Positions 34,623-43,755 of a DNA stretch of 64,000 nucleotides are shown here, piece after piece. The DNA is taken from NCBI RefSeq assembly GCF_900108025.1, contig NZ_FNUS01000001.1, positions 682,001 to 746,000 of the forward strand. Direction: 5' to 3'. The DNA is from Halpernia humi. GTDB taxonomy: Bacteria; Bacteroidota; Bacteroidia; Flavobacteriales; Weeksellaceae. The first letter of the stretch is position 1. Each line of letters opens with the position of its first letter. Made by a program: the position numbers and the translations under genes. Under the pieces are notes generated by a model, which was given only the letters and a program-made list of their open reading frames with translations, did not search any database and had not been told where the DNA came from.

Positions 34623-36101
34623 TTATTTCACCATTAATTTTGTACGTTTTACAGTGCCATCTTCTTGCACTGCTTCTACGATATAAACACCTTTAGATAA
34701 ACCTTGAGTATTTACATTTTGTGCTTTTGCAGTTTTTACCAGTTGCCCATTCATGCTAAACACTTTCACGGTTTTCACATTACCTGTAATATTGAAACTA
34801 GAATTTGCAGCTACTGGGTTTGGATAAATTTTTAAATTATTTTTTGCTGAAACTTCACTTGTTCCTAGAGCAGAAGTAGGATTGTAGAAGTAAAAATTAT
34901 CCACGTAAAATGTAGGGATGTTAGATGTGATTACAACTTGAGCAATATCGCTTCTAGTGCCCGTTAAAGTAATATCCAAAGAATTCCATTGGCCTGGAAC
35001 TAAAGTTGGAGTAGTTCCAGCGTTAATACTATATATCACAGAAGAAGCTTCAGCTGCACCACCACCAAAATCAACTACTTTAGGATTAAAAACCCAGCCG
35101 TCATTTAAGGCATCTACCCAAACATCCATGTGCATCTTGGTAGCGTTGGTAAGATTCAAATGAGTACTACCGCTAAAATCAATTCCTAAAAAGCCACCTC
35201 CTGTTATTTTTCTTGTGTTATTTCCAGAAATCATTAGATCTATTACGTTATCAGAATCCCATACTGGGTTCCAATCTGCCGTTGTAGCTGGTGAATAAGT
35301 ATCACTATATAGAGATGCTACATTTGGTGCAGCAACAGTAGGAGTTGGCGCTGGACCTGTAGGCCCTGCAACTGCAAAACTTACATTGTAAGTTAATTTA
35401 GTAACACCATCTGCTGCGGTAACTTCAACTGTAGTAGTACCTGGAACAGACGCTGCAGGTGTCACTACAGCATTTGCACCTGCTTGTGTAGGAGTTGCAG
35501 TAACTGTCGGTACTGTTGTTGTTCCTTGCGGTAAATCTACTGAATAAGAATAAGTAGAAGAACTAAAACCCGGGATTGTTGTTCCATCTACTTTTAAATC
35601 GCTTAAAGTACCATCATTAGATGAAGAAACTACTTGCAAACTAACGTTATCAATAGCTACATATCCTACTTCAGCTCCCATATCAAAAAGAACTCTACAG
35701 TTTGCGTCGCCATATCCGTTTGCTGTTAATACATATGTGTATCTTTTTTTAGTAGTTGTTAAAGTAGGTGTCACAGTAGTTGAGTTATAAGGCCCATGAT
35801 TCTCACCAAAACCTGCAACGATAGTTCTATTTCTATCTGAATAAGCATCAAAAGAAAAGACATAAGACGTACCATTTGTAATTGTAAGAACATTACTAAT
35901 GTTAACATTATAAGCAGGACCCGCAGCCGCAACATCTGCTGCATTTACATGGTTTCCAGATCCATCATCTATTACATTTAAGGCATTTCCGCTCCAGCCG
36001 GTGGTACCGTTTTCAAAGTCACCATTGGTAACAAGTTCTTGCGCAAAGCCTAATGTATAGGCAAATAGAGCAATTAAAAGGGATAAAAATTTTGTTTTCA
36101 T
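34623..36101 (-). CDS. T9SS-secreted carbohydrate-binding protein of the glucan locus
   Basis: The 492-residue protein has a signal peptide (residues 1-20), an N-terminal CBM4/9-like beta-sandwich (about 22-155, ELVTNGDFENGTTGWS through VGYVAIDNVSLQV), and a cadherin-like sandwich domain (about 165-245, GTLSDLKVDGTTIPGFSSST). A second binding module follows (about 258-410) that recurs in the surface lipoprotein at 48105-49511. The last 75 residues are a Por-type T9SS sorting tail (LKIYPNPV, KGVYIVEA, KLMVK). No catalytic domain is present. It is secreted and attached to the surface, probably to capture glucan. It has its own promoter and terminator inside the locus. Confidence 0.85.
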   Translation of the reverse strand: MKTKFLSLLIALFAYTLGFAQELVTNGDFENGTTGWSGNALNVIDDGSGNHVNAADVAAAGPAYNVNISNVLTITNGTSYVFSFDAYSDRNRTIVAGFGENHGPYNSTTVTPTLTTTKKRYTYVLTANGYGDANCRVLFDMGAEVGYVAIDNVSLQVVSSSNDGTLSDLKVDGTTIPGFSSSTYSYSVDLPQGTTTVPTVTATPTQAGANAVVTPAASVPGTTTVEVTAADGVTKLTYNVSFAVAGPTGPAPTPTVAAPNVASLYSDTYSPATTADWNPVWDSDNVIDLMISGNNTRKITGGGFLGIDFSGSTHLNLTNATKMHMDVWVDALNDGWVFNPKVVDFGGGAAEASSVIYSINAGTTPTLVPGQWNSLDITLTGTRSDIAQVVITSNIPTFYVDNFYFYNPTSALGTSEVSAKNNLKIYPNPVAANSSFNITGNVKTVKVFSMNGQLVKTAKAQNVNTQGLSKGVYIVEAVQEDGTVKRTKLMVK

Positions 36102-36294
36102 TTTTTTAAAAAAATTTAATTAATATAATTTGTTGAATATAATTCAAGAAATGACTTTCATTCTAGAATTTTGCTTTTAGTAAATGTACTTATTTGGGGC
36201 TACTATATTATCTAAAAATACGTTAAAATATGCTAATGTATAGAAGATGTATAGATGTTTTTATTAGTACACTTTATTTTTTTATTTATTTTAT
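36102..36294. promoter_or_regulatory. Upstream region of the secreted CBM gene, with a motif shared with the operon head
   Basis: TAAATGTA (36181-36188) and TTTGGGG (36193-36199), followed by TACTATAT, resemble the arrangement upstream of the large glucan operon at 52810-52850. On the minus strand TACATTTA could serve as a -7 element, 80 bp before the start. It may mark the site of the locus regulator. Confidence 0.4.
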
Positions 36295-38004
36295 TTACTT
36301 CTTTAATACTTTAATGGTTTCCGTTTTATTTGCATTTTTCACTAAAAGATAATAAACACCAGCCGGATATTTTGATAAGTTTAATATAGTGTTTTTTCCG
36401 CAATTTTTGGTTAAAATTATTTTACCGCTTTCATCTATTAGCGAAATTGTATTTTTTGCTTCTGGCAGATTAATATTTAAAATATTCTTTACAGGATTTG
36501 GATAAATTTTCACTTTCTCATTTGAGATTTCCGAAGTATTTAAAGCGCAATTACTTCCCACCACATAAGAATAGTATTTGGTTACTGATAATCCGCCTGC
36601 AAAAGCAAATTTCACCGCATAATTAATGGTAGAATTTAATGTTTGCCCCGTAATTGTTTGTGTAAAAGTATTATTTCCCAAAGCCGTCATTGGTGTTTCT
36701 TCGAAAGGACTTTGTTTCCACAAATATGCTATAACGCCAGTTTTATCGGTATCTAAAAGTTTAAAAGTAAATTTTACGTCGGTTCCTGTAGTTTCAAATT
36801 TATAGTCGTATCCTGTGCTAAAACTGCCTTGGCTTGCTTCGCTACTAGTCCCACTACAATTATTACTTACTGTATTTGTTGTTTTGGCACTTAAATTTAT
36901 CGGGCTGTTTGCAGCATAATTTCCAGCACTATCAGCCGCTGTGACGGTGAAATTATAGATTGTATCTGGCGCCAAATTATTAATTACAACCGATTTATCA
37001 GTTCCAGATGCACCAGTTGTGGTAATTTCATTACCATTATAAGAAACCTTATAATTTAGAGTGCCATAATTGTCTTTTGCATTTAATAAAAGTTCTATGG
37101 AATTATTACCAATACTGCCCGTTTTAGCCGTAAACAAAGTTGGCGCTTCGGTATCTGGCGTTGTATTTTGATAGACTCTTACATAGTCTATTTGCATGGA
37201 AGTTTGTGAAAAACCAGCAGGAACTGCACCCGCAACACCACCCAAAGCTATATTTAGTAGGATATATTGTTCTTTATCAAAAGGCCAAGTATCTGCATTT
37301 TTCACGGAAGGATTATAGGTGTAATAAACAACCCCATCCAGTAAAAAAGAAATTTGGTTGGGCGACCAATTCATAGAATAAATATGGTAATTAGATTGTA
37401 TATCACTACTTGCAATGGTACTTCCATGGTTCACAGAATTTCCAAAAGATGATGGAGTGTGCAAAGTACTTTGAATGAAGTTTGCAGGCTTTCCGCTAAA
37501 AATGCCATATTCCATCATATCAATTTCCCCGCAACCTGGCCAAGGTGTGGTGCCAAAATCATTATTAAAATAGCCTCCAGGTTCGCTTACATTTTTTCCG
37601 AGTAGCCAAAGCGCCGGCCAAGTTCCTTGGTCAATTGGCACTTTTGCACGGATATCAACTCTGCCATATTTGAATGAAAATTTAGAATTGAGTCTTGCAG
37701 ATGTAAAATCTTTAGTCACACCTTGGTCTGTAAAAGTTTGTCTTTTCGCAACTAAATTTAAAATCCCACCTGTTATATTGCTGTTTTCTTGCAAATCTGT
37801 GTAATGTTGTAATTCACCATTATACCAACCTGTAGAAGTTGGAAGTTGTGTTTGATGAAACCATTTGGCTGCATCTACAGCGCCGTCTGTGCTAAATTCA
37901 TCCGACCAAACTAAGTCGTGATAAACCACATCCACTTGTGCTTTCGCCGTGATTTGGAAAAAAATAAATATTGAAAATAATCTATAAAATAGAGATTTAA
38001 ACAT
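36295..38004 (-). CDS. Secreted GH16 endo-beta-1,3-glucanase with FN3, CBM56-like module and T9SS tail
   Basis: This 569-residue protein begins with a signal peptide (to about residue 22). The GH16 domain covers about 24-282; its catalytic motif GCGEIDMMEYG has the E-x-D-x-x-E glutamates. A fibronectin type III domain follows (about 290-375), then a glucan-binding module with CSGTSSEASQG and FETTGTDVKFTFKLLDTDKTG resembling CBM56 (about 380-490), and a T9SS C-terminal tail (VKIYPNPVKN, AGVYYLLVKN). It should be exported to the surface to cut beta-1,3-glucan. The start overlaps the stop of the upstream GH17 gene by 8 bp. Confidence 0.9.
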   Translation of the reverse strand: MFKSLFYRLFSIFIFFQITAKAQVDVVYHDLVWSDEFSTDGAVDAAKWFHQTQLPTSTGWYNGELQHYTDLQENSNITGGILNLVAKRQTFTDQGVTKDFTSARLNSKFSFKYGRVDIRAKVPIDQGTWPALWLLGKNVSEPGGYFNNDFGTTPWPGCGEIDMMEYGIFSGKPANFIQSTLHTPSSFGNSVNHGSTIASSDIQSNYHIYSMNWSPNQISFLLDGVVYYTYNPSVKNADTWPFDKEQYILLNIALGGVAGAVPAGFSQTSMQIDYVRVYQNTTPDTEAPTLFTAKTGSIGNNSIELLLNAKDNYGTLNYKVSYNGNEITTTGASGTDKSVVINNLAPDTIYNFTVTAADSAGNYAANSPINLSAKTTNTVSNNCSGTSSEASQGSFSTGYDYKFETTGTDVKFTFKLLDTDKTGVIAYLWKQSPFEETPMTALGNNTFTQTITGQTLNSTINYAVKFAFAGGLSVTKYYSYVVGSNCALNTSEISNEKVKIYPNPVKNILNINLPEAKNTISLIDESGKIILTKNCGKNTILNLSKYPAGVYYLLVKNANKTETIKVLKK

Positions 38005-38944
38005 AACTTAATTTTGAATTTTCATTACTGAACATTACTTTTTTGGGCTTTCTATTTTCTTTAAATAAACCCCAATGTTTTTCTGGTTCTAAAGGATCAG
38101 CTGAGCCTTTCCACTGTTCGTCAAAAGCTTCAAAATAATAACACAGAATGTTTTCTTCTTTACACCAATTAATTAAGGCATTGAAATAATCTTGTTGCGC
38201 ATTTTCATTAGCATTATGAGCGGGGAAACCTCTTCCATTTGCGGCTGTTGCCCATCCTGCTTCTGTTATCACAATATTTTTATGCGGATATTTATTTTTT
38301 ACTACATTATAATTTTGAATGGTAAAATTTAAAGCATCTTCAATTCTAATATTTTCCCAAAGTGGATAGGTATGAATTGATATAAAATCTACAATTTCCA
38401 CCAAAGGCTCTAATTCATTAAGCCAAGGCAAATAATTTTCGCAAAAAGTAACAGGTTGCTGCGCATTATTTTTAACTAATTTAGTGTAATTAATAACACT
38501 TTCTACGGAAACCAAATGATCCGTCCAACTTACGCAGGCCTCATTTCCAACGGATAAAAAGTTTATTATTTGCGGATATTTATTCGCTAAGACAATAAGT
38601 TTTTGAATTTTACTTTCGTTTTTTCGCTTGTTTTCTTCTAAAACTTCTTTAGATAAATAAGGCATTTCCCACGGACAATTTTCATTGTTCATTTCGGCTT
38701 CAATGTAAGCGCCAAGCATTATTTTAAAATTAAAATTTTCTTTACTTATGACTTCCAGAAGTATTTCCGCATGCAAATCAACATCATAAATTCTTAAATA
38801 TTTAAAATCATGTTGCAACAAAAGCAAATCTTCCCTAATTTCTTCATAAGTCGGATATTTTCCGCCAGGCTGTTGCCCCGCACGAAAGCCAGAATAGCAA
38901 ATTGCATTTGCCGGTTTTAATTTATATTTTTCGAAGATTGTCAT
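37997..38944 (-). CDS. GH17 family glucan hydrolase, cytoplasmic (divergent)
   Basis: This 315-residue protein has no signal sequence. It has the GH17 TIM-barrel marks: the acid/base segment FLSVGNEACVSW (about residues 123-134) and the nucleophile segment NIVITEAGWATAANGRG. The start region (NAICYSGFRAGQQPGGKYP) fits the first barrel strand and differs from the other two GH17 proteins here, so this is the most divergent of three. It probably cleaves or transglycosylates imported beta-glucan fragments. It lies 8 bp after the upstream GH17 gene and overlaps the downstream GH16 gene. Confidence 0.85.
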   Translation of the reverse strand: MTIFEKYKLKPANAICYSGFRAGQQPGGKYPTYEEIREDLLLLQHDFKYLRIYDVDLHAEILLEVISKENFNFKIMLGAYIEAEMNNENCPWEMPYLSKEVLEENKRKNESKIQKLIVLANKYPQIINFLSVGNEACVSWTDHLVSVESVINYTKLVKNNAQQPVTFCENYLPWLNELEPLVEIVDFISIHTYPLWENIRIEDALNFTIQNYNVVKNKYPHKNIVITEAGWATAANGRGFPAHNANENAQQDYFNALINWCKEENILCYYFEAFDEQWKGSADPLEPEKHWGLFKENRKPKKVMFSNENSKLSYV

Positions 38945-38952
38945 TCTTATTT

Positions 38953-39858
38953 TTAAAATTTTAATTTTTCATTTTCATCCCAAATTCCCCAATGTGCCCC
39001 AACTTCGCCTTCCGGACCGACTTTCCAAGCCTCATCAAAAGTAGAAAAATAGAAGATTTCTACATTTTCATCGGCGCCCCAAAGTTGGCTTCCTATAAAA
39101 TATTTTTCGCTTTGTAAAAGCGAAGGAACAGAACCGCCAATAGTTTCGCCCGCAGTTGGCCAGCCAGTTTCTGAAATAATGACCTTCTTATTTCCCGCTA
39201 CATTTTTGCATTGCTGAAACATATCTTTTAGATGATTTAAAGAAAATTCGCCCGGCGTTCCTTCCCAAAATGGATAGCAATTACATAAAATCACATCACA
39301 TATTTCAGTGATTTTTGGCCGCATCACAAATTCATAATAAGCATCAACGTAGCCTACTGAGCAATTTGGAATGGCGTCTTTCACATATTGAATATTCTCC
39401 AAAAGTTCATCCTCTGTTAAATCTTCTCTGTATAAAACCTCATTTCCAACCGATGCAATATCCACAAAACCGTCATTATAAAGTTGGATTAAAGCATCCA
39501 TTTCTTCCTGATTTTTGTCTTTTTCATTACCAAGCCACGCGCCAACCAATGTTTTTAAACCATACTCTTTTGCAATTTTTGGTATTAATTCGTTGCCTTC
39601 TATGCAAGAAAAAGAACGCACCCATTTTGTGTATGGCTTTATTATTTCAATTCTGCGACGGATTTGTTCTTCCGTGATGATATCTCCTGGTTTTTGATGG
39701 GCTTCATAAAGGCTAAAACATAAGCCATGAACACCGTTGTGAAGAATATCTGTAAACAAATGCTTAAGTTCTTCTTCAGATTTATCTTTAAAAAAAGAAT
39801 CCTCTGTTTTACTACTTTTATCGTTGTAGTTTAAATATTGGCTTATTCTAAATGACAT
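38953..39858 (-). CDS. GH17 family beta-glucan hydrolase, cytoplasmic
   Basis: This 301-residue protein is a stand-alone GH17 domain without a signal peptide. The acid/base Glu lies in IASVGNEVLYRED and the nucleophile in VIISETGWPTAGETIGG; the family's W-G-I-W-D end is kept (HWGIWDENEKLKF). It is closely related to the GH17 domain at the C-terminus of the upstream MFS fusion, sharing HGLCFS, RSFSC, ELIPEIA-like, VGYVDAYYEF and CYPFWEGTPGEF blocks, so the two probably come from one duplication. Cytoplasmic trimming or remodelling of imported glucan oligosaccharides is inferred. It lies 18 bp after that gene. Confidence 0.9.
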   Translation of the reverse strand: MSFRISQYLNYNDKSSKTEDSFFKDKSEEELKHLFTDILHNGVHGLCFSLYEAHQKPGDIITEEQIRRRIEIIKPYTKWVRSFSCIEGNELIPKIAKEYGLKTLVGAWLGNEKDKNQEEMDALIQLYNDGFVDIASVGNEVLYREDLTEDELLENIQYVKDAIPNCSVGYVDAYYEFVMRPKITEICDVILCNCYPFWEGTPGEFSLNHLKDMFQQCKNVAGNKKVIISETGWPTAGETIGGSVPSLLQSEKYFIGSQLWGADENVEIFYFSTFDEAWKVGPEGEVGAHWGIWDENEKLKF

Positions 39859-39876
39859 TTCAAATAGTTTTAATGT

Positions 39877-42240
39877 TTATTTTTTTCCGAATTTCAAAGT
39901 TTCACTTTCGTCCCAAATGCCCCATTTAGCACCAACTTCACCTTCTTGTTTTTCTTTCCAAGATTCATCAAAAGATGAAAAGTAGAATAAATCTAAATCT
40001 TGATTTTTAGAATATTCTTGCGCTGAAATAAAATATTTCATGGCGTTAAATTCTGAAGGTTTGGCATTTCCGACGTTTTCTCCTTTACTTGGCCAGCCGG
40101 TTTCTGTGATTATTATTTTTTTACCTTTCGCAACTTCTCTCGTTAAATTGACCATTCCATCTAAATAGGCTAAAGCATTTTCATTTTCTGCACCTTCCCA
40201 AAATGGATAACAATTGGCTAAGATAAGATCACATGCTTCAACCAAATTTGGTTTATCTAAAAATTGATAATAAGCATCTACATATCCCACAGGAATTGAA
40301 TCTGGTAAAGCCTCGCGTACTCTTTTTATATAGCCTATAAGTTCTTGTTCTGATAATTCTTCACGGTGCAACACTTCATTCCCTACAGCTGCAATATCTA
40401 CCAATCCTGCTTTTGCAAGGTTTATTAGCGACTGAATTTCTTGCTCATTTTTTACTTTATCCTCACTTATCCAAGCGCCAACCAAAGTTTTTAATCCTTT
40501 TTTATTTGCAATTTCTGGGATGAGTTCATTTCCTTCTGTGCAAGAAAAAGATCTTACCCATTTTGTATGTGGCGCAATAATATCTAATCTTCTACGGATT
40601 TGATTTTGTGATAAAGTATCACCAATTTGTTGACCTTTCAAATATGGACTGAAACATAAACCATGTAAACCTTTTTCTAAGATTTCAGAATATTTATTTT
40701 GAATTACATTTTCTTGTACTGAACTTAAATCTAAACCAAATTTAGAATTGATTAAGGTCGCATTCTTAGTTAATGACAATAATTTGCCAGAAAGTGCAGA
40801 ATAAGATTGTTTTTTTACAGGTGCTTTGCGTGCCGCTAATTCTTTTTGAATTTCTCTGGCTTTTGCTTCCGTCAAATTATAATTCCACATTACAACCATT
40901 GCTATTAATGTTCCTGCAATTGGTACACCGGAAAAGAATAGTCTTAAACCTGTAACGGCATCTTCAGTCTGCACGGGTAAACTTGGATCAAAACCCACCA
41001 GAGACATTATCACGCCAGTTAGCAAACCCGCAATTGCAAAACCAAATTTCACCATCCACCAATAAATAGCACCAAAAATACCTTCTCTTCTTTTTCCTGA
41101 AGTTAATTCATCTAAATCACAAACATCAGCTGTCATAGACATCATTAGGGTAAATAAACTACCAATTCCGAAGGAAAAAAACGGCAATGCAAATATGAAC
41201 ATATAAGGTTTTCCAGGGACGAATAAAAACCAAAGTAAGATGTAACCGAAAATAGAAATGCCTTGGCAAACCAAAAAGGCTCTCTTTTTTTCCATTTTTT
41301 TAGACATCCAAGAAACAATTGGGATCACTACGAATGTTGTTGCAACAGCGCCTAAACATCCAAAAAGAGTTGGCCAAATTCCTGCTGCTGCGGCGTCTCC
41401 TTTAAAAAGATAATATACCACAATAAAAAATGTGAAACCAGCAACTGTGTTAAAGGCATTAAATATTAAAAAAGTAGAGATGCATAATTTTGTAAATGGT
41501 TTATTTTTAAAGGCTTCTTTAAAACTTTCAAAAATTTCAGTTAAACTGCTACCAATTGTTTTCACATTTAAAGGCGAAAAACTTTCTTCATCAATGGTTG
41601 ATTTACTTTTAATAAAAACAGCAGGAATCATCGCCAAAACCATACAAGAAAGACCAACAATTACGGCTAAAGTTCTGGTAGCGGTATCCGCATTTGGAAA
41701 CCAAGAAGGATCATACATAATTACCCAAAACCAAGGTGCAATAATCCAAGCCCATTGCCCGATAAATTGTGAGATGGCCATAATACTCGTTCTCTCATGA
41801 AAATCATCACTCATTTCATAGCCCATCGCCACAAAAGGAACGCTAAAAATAGATAGTCCTAAATAAAAAACGGTGGACCAAAATAGAAAATAATAAAAAA
41901 TAAAATTTACAGAATCTTCTCTATGCAATTGCCACATAATCACAAAAGAAATCCCCATAATAATAGAGCCAATGAAAACGTATTGTCTTCTTCTCCCCCA
42001 TTTTGAGCGGGTATTATCTGAAATAAATCCCATAATTGGATCAATAAAAGCATCTAAAATACGAGGTAGGAAAAATAGCAATCCATACATCAAGGTAGGA
42101 ATTTTTAAATTTTCTATCAAAACCACCATAAAAATACCAAGTGCTGCGGGAAACATTTGATTTGCCAACATTCCCAATCCAAAGGCTACTTTCTGCCCGA
42201 AAGGAACTTTGCCTGTCGATTTTGTTACTGTTTGATCCAT
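39877..42240 (-). CDS. MFS (GPH-type) sugar transporter fused to a C-terminal GH17 glycosidase
   Basis: This 787-residue protein joins two activities. Residues about 15-455 are a 12-helix GPH/MFS sugar:cation symporter (FGLGMLANQMFP, FISDNTRSKWGRRRQYVFIGS, GMSDDFHERTSI-like segments, DLDELTSGKRREGIFGA). A charged linker (about 455-495) leads to a GH17 domain (about 500-787) with acid/base AAVGNEVLHREE and nucleophile IIITETGWPSKG. With an even number of helices the GH17 part should face the cytoplasm, so imported glucan oligosaccharides meet the enzyme at the exit of the transporter. The fused domain is a near-duplicate of the stand-alone GH17 downstream. It starts 7 bp after GH30. Confidence 0.9.
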   Translation of the reverse strand: MDQTVTKSTGKVPFGQKVAFGLGMLANQMFPAALGIFMVVLIENLKIPTLMYGLLFFLPRILDAFIDPIMGFISDNTRSKWGRRRQYVFIGSIIMGISFVIMWQLHREDSVNFIFYYFLFWSTVFYLGLSIFSVPFVAMGYEMSDDFHERTSIMAISQFIGQWAWIIAPWFWVIMYDPSWFPNADTATRTLAVIVGLSCMVLAMIPAVFIKSKSTIDEESFSPLNVKTIGSSLTEIFESFKEAFKNKPFTKLCISTFLIFNAFNTVAGFTFFIVVYYLFKGDAAAAGIWPTLFGCLGAVATTFVVIPIVSWMSKKMEKKRAFLVCQGISIFGYILLWFLFVPGKPYMFIFALPFFSFGIGSLFTLMMSMTADVCDLDELTSGKRREGIFGAIYWWMVKFGFAIAGLLTGVIMSLVGFDPSLPVQTEDAVTGLRLFFSGVPIAGTLIAMVVMWNYNLTEAKAREIQKELAARKAPVKKQSYSALSGKLLSLTKNATLINSKFGLDLSSVQENVIQNKYSEILEKGLHGLCFSPYLKGQQIGDTLSQNQIRRRLDIIAPHTKWVRSFSCTEGNELIPEIANKKGLKTLVGAWISEDKVKNEQEIQSLINLAKAGLVDIAAVGNEVLHREELSEQELIGYIKRVREALPDSIPVGYVDAYYQFLDKPNLVEACDLILANCYPFWEGAENENALAYLDGMVNLTREVAKGKKIIITETGWPSKGENVGNAKPSEFNAMKYFISAQEYSKNQDLDLFYFSSFDESWKEKQEGEVGAKWGIWDESETLKFGKK

Positions 42241-42247
42241 TAGTTAT

Positions 42248-43753
42248 TTAGTTTTTGATGATTATTGTTTGTATTGCCTTTTTTGAAATTTCATAATTTG
42301 CCACTTTTTTTCCTAAAACTATTTTTCCTTTTTGAACTTCTTCTGAAGGATTAAAAATAACCACAACTAAATCCCCATTTGGATTTTTTACGGCTGTTGT
42401 CATTAGTTTCTCGTTGTCATTTTTTAAATCAATTCGTACGGCGTTCGGCTCAATAAATTTGCTAAATTGTGCCATCACATAATAAATCGGCGTGAAATAA
42501 ACTTGGTCTTTTTCCGGATCTACAATTACGGGCGCAACACACCAGTTTTTAAACCAATTCGGGCCGCCTTGTTTATCTAAAATCATATTCCAATCAATCC
42601 AGCCGCTTACAGAATGATTTAAGCAACCAATAATGTCTCGCGCATAGCGATAAACAGGAACATATTTTGGGTGTAAATATTTATCTTCTTTGCTTGCCCA
42701 ATCAAATCCCCAATCTGTTGCTTCTTTGTTCCAATACCAAGCATCATCTTCCCAATGCGGCACATCTGCATCTACACAGGCTTCCGTTTGAATAATTAAT
42801 TTATCTGGATTTTGAGCGTGTGCTTCATCTAAAATTTGCGGGAAATAATCGTAAGTGCTATCATACCAATGGATTGCAGCACCAGCAAAATATTTAGAAG
42901 ATTCTTTGCTTCGGTACATTTCTTTCGTCCACTTCAATAAATCTGCTCTATTTTGGTCGTAACCTAAAATTTTAACATTTTTAAACGGCGAATTTTCTAA
43001 TTGCGGACCAAGATAATTTTGAACAAAATCCGTCATTTCTTTCGGTCTAAAACGCATACTTTCCCAGTTTCCACCATTTCCGTTGGGTTCGTTTTCTACC
43101 GTTAAACCCCAAATATTAATATCTTTTTTCTGATATTCTGCTAAATATTTTTCAAAAAATAAGGCCCAAGTTTTATTGTATTTTGGTAAAAGTTTTCCAT
43201 CAATCCAACTGTTATTGTCTTTCATAAAAGGTGGCGCCGTCCACGGTGAAGCAATAATTTTAAAATTATTTTTCGACGTTTTTTGCGCATCTTTTATCAT
43301 CGGAATTAAATATTCCAAATCGTGTGAAATGCTAAAAGTTTTTAAATCTAAATCTTCCGGATCTGATACATAAGAATAATGACCTAATGCAAAATCTGTA
43401 GAAGCAATCACAGTGCGGGTTAAAGAATATTTTGCACCATCTTCACCGAAATAAGCGCTTATGATTTTATCTTTATTTGCTTGCCCTAGTTTGCTGTATA
43501 AATAAGCGCTACTTTCTGTGAAAGCACCTCCAAATCCCAATATTTTTTGAAAAGTTTTATTTGGATTTAAAATAATGGCAGAAACATTTTCACCATCATT
43601 TTTGGCGTCCGAAAGATTTAATTTTTCTAATTGATGACCTTCCGCCGAAGTTTCATAAACTTCAACTTTTAAAATAGAATGCTGAGAAGTACAACTTTGC
43701 ATAAGGCAGAGCAGGCTAAAAATTAATACTATTTTATTTCCTAAATTTTTCAC
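42248..43753 (-). CDS. GH30 family beta-1,6-glucanase-like lipoprotein
   Basis: This 501-residue protein has a lipoprotein signal with the acylated Cys at about residue 22 (LMQSC). The GH30 domain shows FGGAFTESSAYLYSKL near the start, SPWTAPPFMKDN, the acid/base GLTVENEPNG, and the nucleophile IIQTEACVD, then HSVSGWIDWNM and the C-terminal beta-domain with GDLVVVIFN. In glucan loci GH30 enzymes of this type remove beta-1,6-linked branches; glucocerebrosidase-like action is the alternative. It is lipid-anchored, in the periplasm or on the surface. It lies 2 bp after the phosphorylase gene. Confidence 0.88.
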   Translation of the reverse strand: MKNLGNKIVLIFSLLCLMQSCTSQHSILKVEVYETSAEGHQLEKLNLSDAKNDGENVSAIILNPNKTFQKILGFGGAFTESSAYLYSKLGQANKDKIISAYFGEDGAKYSLTRTVIASTDFALGHYSYVSDPEDLDLKTFSISHDLEYLIPMIKDAQKTSKNNFKIIASPWTAPPFMKDNNSWIDGKLLPKYNKTWALFFEKYLAEYQKKDINIWGLTVENEPNGNGGNWESMRFRPKEMTDFVQNYLGPQLENSPFKNVKILGYDQNRADLLKWTKEMYRSKESSKYFAGAAIHWYDSTYDYFPQILDEAHAQNPDKLIIQTEACVDADVPHWEDDAWYWNKEATDWGFDWASKEDKYLHPKYVPVYRYARDIIGCLNHSVSGWIDWNMILDKQGGPNWFKNWCVAPVIVDPEKDQVYFTPIYYVMAQFSKFIEPNAVRIDLKNDNEKLMTTAVKNPNGDLVVVIFNPSEEVQKGKIVLGKKVANYEISKKAIQTIIIKN

Positions 43754-43755
43754 TT

